Assembly (NCBI GenBank): GCA_002337545.1
Contig: DDGE01000014.1
Location: 1 to 29,872 of the forward strand
Reading direction: 5' to 3'
DNA from: Phycisphaerales bacterium UBA1910
GTDB taxonomy: Bacteria; Planctomycetota; Phycisphaerae; Phycisphaerales; UBA1924
Length of the DNA stretch: 29,872 nucleotides
Made by a program: the position numbers and the translations under genes. A model generated the notes under the pieces. It was given only the letters and a program-made list of their open reading frames with translations. It was not told the DNA's origin and searched no databases. This document shows, piece after piece, positions 28,609 through 29,872 of the stretch (positions within the stretch are counted from its first letter, which is position 1; each line of letters begins with the position of its first letter).

Positions 28609-29193
28609 ATGGCACGGGCATCACCTTCCGATCAACGCATGATCCTCGACGCGGCACTCGCCGAGTACCACGCTGTCTATGGGCTCGCGCAGTACCGCCT
28701 CAACGCACTCGACCGGCGGATCCCCCTCATCGGCGGGCTGCTTACCGCGTTCCTGGGGAGTGTGCCCGTGCTCCCGGAGCCCACACAACTCCTCGCCCTG
28801 ATTGCCGTGCCCATCTCCCTCATCTGGCTCGTGCGAACCACCATCAACCACGCCCGCTCATTCGAGGACGCGTTGCGACGCATCGAGCATCAGGAGCACC
28901 TCATCAACGACCGCATTGGGGCCGATGTCATGGGGTTTCAGCGATCGCACCCGAGCAAGGGAAGCACCGTCGGGGGTCGCACAGGAAGAGAGTCGGTGAT
29001 TGCCGTCATGATCGCGGCTGGAAGCCTGCTCATGGTGTGCTGGGTGATGAGCACGCAGGTGATCTCAGACCCACGAATGACAGGAGGCATGTCGCTGATG
29101 TACGCGGGCATCGCCATGATGCTCATCCGTCCGTTTCTCGGATGGAGGACATACGACTACACTGCTCAAGGTCGTCCTCAGAAAAACAAGTGA
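28609..29193 (+). CDS. Four-helix membrane protein, 194 aa
   Basis: The family is not recognised. There are four likely membrane helices: two in the first half (GGLLTAFLGSVPVLPE and LLALIAVPISLIWLV) and two in the second (VIAVMIAAGSLLMVCWV and GGMSLMYAGIAMMLI). Between the pairs lies a charged loop of about 60 residues (SFEDALRRIEHQEHLINDRI), ending GFQRSHPSKG, a sequence style seen in other small membrane proteins. AGGG precedes the ATG at 28609 closely. It lies 39 bases after the XRE gene and 35 bases before the coiled-coil gene at 29228. The pair could be a membrane effector with a cytoplasmic partner, but no domain supports this. Confidence 0.6.
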   Translation: MARASPSDQRMILDAALAEYHAVYGLAQYRLNALDRRIPLIGGLLTAFLGSVPVLPEPTQLLALIAVPISLIWLVRTTINHARSFEDALRRIEHQEHLINDRIGADVMGFQRSHPSKGSTVGGRTGRESVIAVMIAAGSLLMVCWVMSTQVISDPRMTGGMSLMYAGIAMMLIRPFLGWRTYDYTAQGRPQKNK

Positions 29194-29227
29194 TCAAGAC
29201 ACCATGCCAATGGCTTGAGGAGTCACT

Positions 29228-29845
29228 ATGGATCCCGCGACTTTCATATCACTCAGCCAGGTCTCCGGGCTTATGGCGACATTCTTCCAAGAACGCCGTG
29301 GACGCAAGGAGGCCCAGACCCAGGCCACACTCCAGGAGTACATCGAGTGGCTCGAACGCGGACGGCATACCGAGCTCGTCGAGCTGCTCAGATCGAACCA
29401 AGGCCTGATGAACGCCACGGACCGCTTTATGCGCCAGGGGCACGATGAGATCCTCGATCGCTTCGACCGGCTCGAAGAGATGCTCGCCAAGTCGCTCATC
29501 AGCGCGCCGGGATGGGCGGAGATCACCCAGTCACTCAGTCCACAACACCAGCTATCAGACCAGGCCATCGAAGTATTACGATGGTTTGATGACTCCGGAA
29601 CTACGATGGCGATAGAAATTCTGAATCGCGGTGGGATCTATCTTGTTCCGAGGGAAAGTGGAGAGACCTATGAACCTTCTGATCCACGGTTCTTTAGAGA
29701 TGACATGGATCGATTAGTCAGCTTGAACCTATTGATCTTTGATCAGGGGTCGCAAGGACCGGTTTACACAATCACCCGTGCTGCTATCAAACTCATCAAA
29801 AGCTTCCCTGACTCAACCGATGACATCACGGACAACCCTGCATGA
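29228..29845 (+). CDS. Coiled-coil and winged-helix-like protein, 205 aa
   Basis: The family is not recognised. The first 85 residues are helical and probably coiled coil (QATLQEYIEWLERGRHTELV, MRQGHDEILDRFDRLEEMLA). After a linker the C-terminal part reads LSDQAIEVLRWFDDSG, then DDMDRLVSLNLLIFDQGSQG, then PVYTITRAAIKLIKSF, which fits a winged-helix: helix, helix and a strand pair. GAGGAG five bases before the ATG is an excellent ribosome site. The gene ends 4 bases before the terminal hairpin. With the membrane gene at 28609 it may form a small operon. Confidence 0.7.
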   Translation: MDPATFISLSQVSGLMATFFQERRGRKEAQTQATLQEYIEWLERGRHTELVELLRSNQGLMNATDRFMRQGHDEILDRFDRLEEMLAKSLISAPGWAEITQSLSPQHQLSDQAIEVLRWFDDSGTTMAIEILNRGGIYLVPRESGETYEPSDPRFFRDDMDRLVSLNLLIFDQGSQGPVYTITRAAIKLIKSFPDSTDDITDNPA

Positions 29846-29848
29846 AAA

Positions 29849-29870
29849 ATGAGCCCGCCATATCGGCGGG
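29849..29870 (+). terminator. Left half of the terminator hairpin split by the window ends
   Basis: CCCGCC (29854-29859), loop ATATC, GGCGGG (29865-29870) is a perfect 6-bp hairpin just past the stop codon at 29845. ATGAG upstream of it would pair with CTCAT at bases 17-21 if the molecule is circular. AAAAA precedes it, so the minus-strand transcript from the gene at 63 would end in a T-run. It is therefore a likely bidirectional terminator for converging genes. The last two bases, AA, do not fit the joined stem and may be a sequencing or assembly error. Confidence 0.6.
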
Positions 29871-29872
29871 AA

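Noticed and set aside
1..29872. A linear plasmid with hairpin telomeres
   Set aside because: The terminal repeats are short and of terminator form, and both are placed right after stop codons. Circular closure explains them better.
1..29872. CRISPR arrays, rRNA genes and insertion sequences
   Set aside because: No regular repeat-spacer pattern, no rRNA-like stretch and no transposase frame were seen.

Overview
This window looks like a complete or nearly complete mobilizable plasmid of about 30 kb, most likely from Planctomycetota, class Phycisphaerae. The host guess rests mainly on dockerin-like repeats inside a giant RHS protein (for example DYNGDGQLNFFDVSAFL), a style common in that class, and on the general look of the plasmid genes. 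It is an inference. The two window ends carry complementary halves of one long hairpin (ATGAGCCCGCC / GGCGGGCTCAT), so I think the molecule is circular and was cut inside a terminator.

Layout. 1-2430: three small minus-strand genes separated by hairpins, then an ArdC-type antirestriction protein. 2441-3953: a hypothetical gene, a HigB-HigA type toxin-antitoxin pair with its operator, and a small membrane protein. 4000-11340: a tyrosine recombinase whose promoter overlaps a large inverted repeat that looks like a recombination core, followed by a 1968-residue secreted RHS protein with a translationally coupled 69-residue zinc-ribbon partner. This block is visibly more AT-rich than the rest and ends near a partial copy of the sequence beside the recombinase. 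11379-15320: the plasmid core, with a likely replication protein, a candidate antisense RNA over its leader, a field of CATATGGCC repeats, and ParA with a ribbon-helix-helix partner.

15333-19126 is the most interesting region. An XRE repressor and an ImmA/IrrE-like metallopeptidase (minus strand) lie divergent from a plus-strand operon: an unrecognised 51-residue protein with an internal duplication, a DUF2188 protein, a single-domain ubiquitin-like protein of the multiubiquitin family, a DUF6791-ThiF (E1-like) enzyme, and a DUF6527 protein. An 18-bp near-perfect inverted repeat lies in the divergent promoter. This suggests a bacterial ubiquitin-like conjugation system under a protease-relieved repressor.

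19131-27500 is mobilization and DNA processing: a DUF3991/Toprim protein, several hypothetical genes, a VirD4/TraG-like coupling protein with its membrane helices at the C-terminus, two small proteins, a MobA-type relaxase, MobC and a hairpin-rich candidate oriT. No mating-pair formation genes are present, so the plasmid is probably mobilizable and not self-transmissible. 27586-29845 holds a cupin protein, a small XRE regulator with a perfect inverted-repeat operator, a four-helix membrane protein and a coiled-coil protein.
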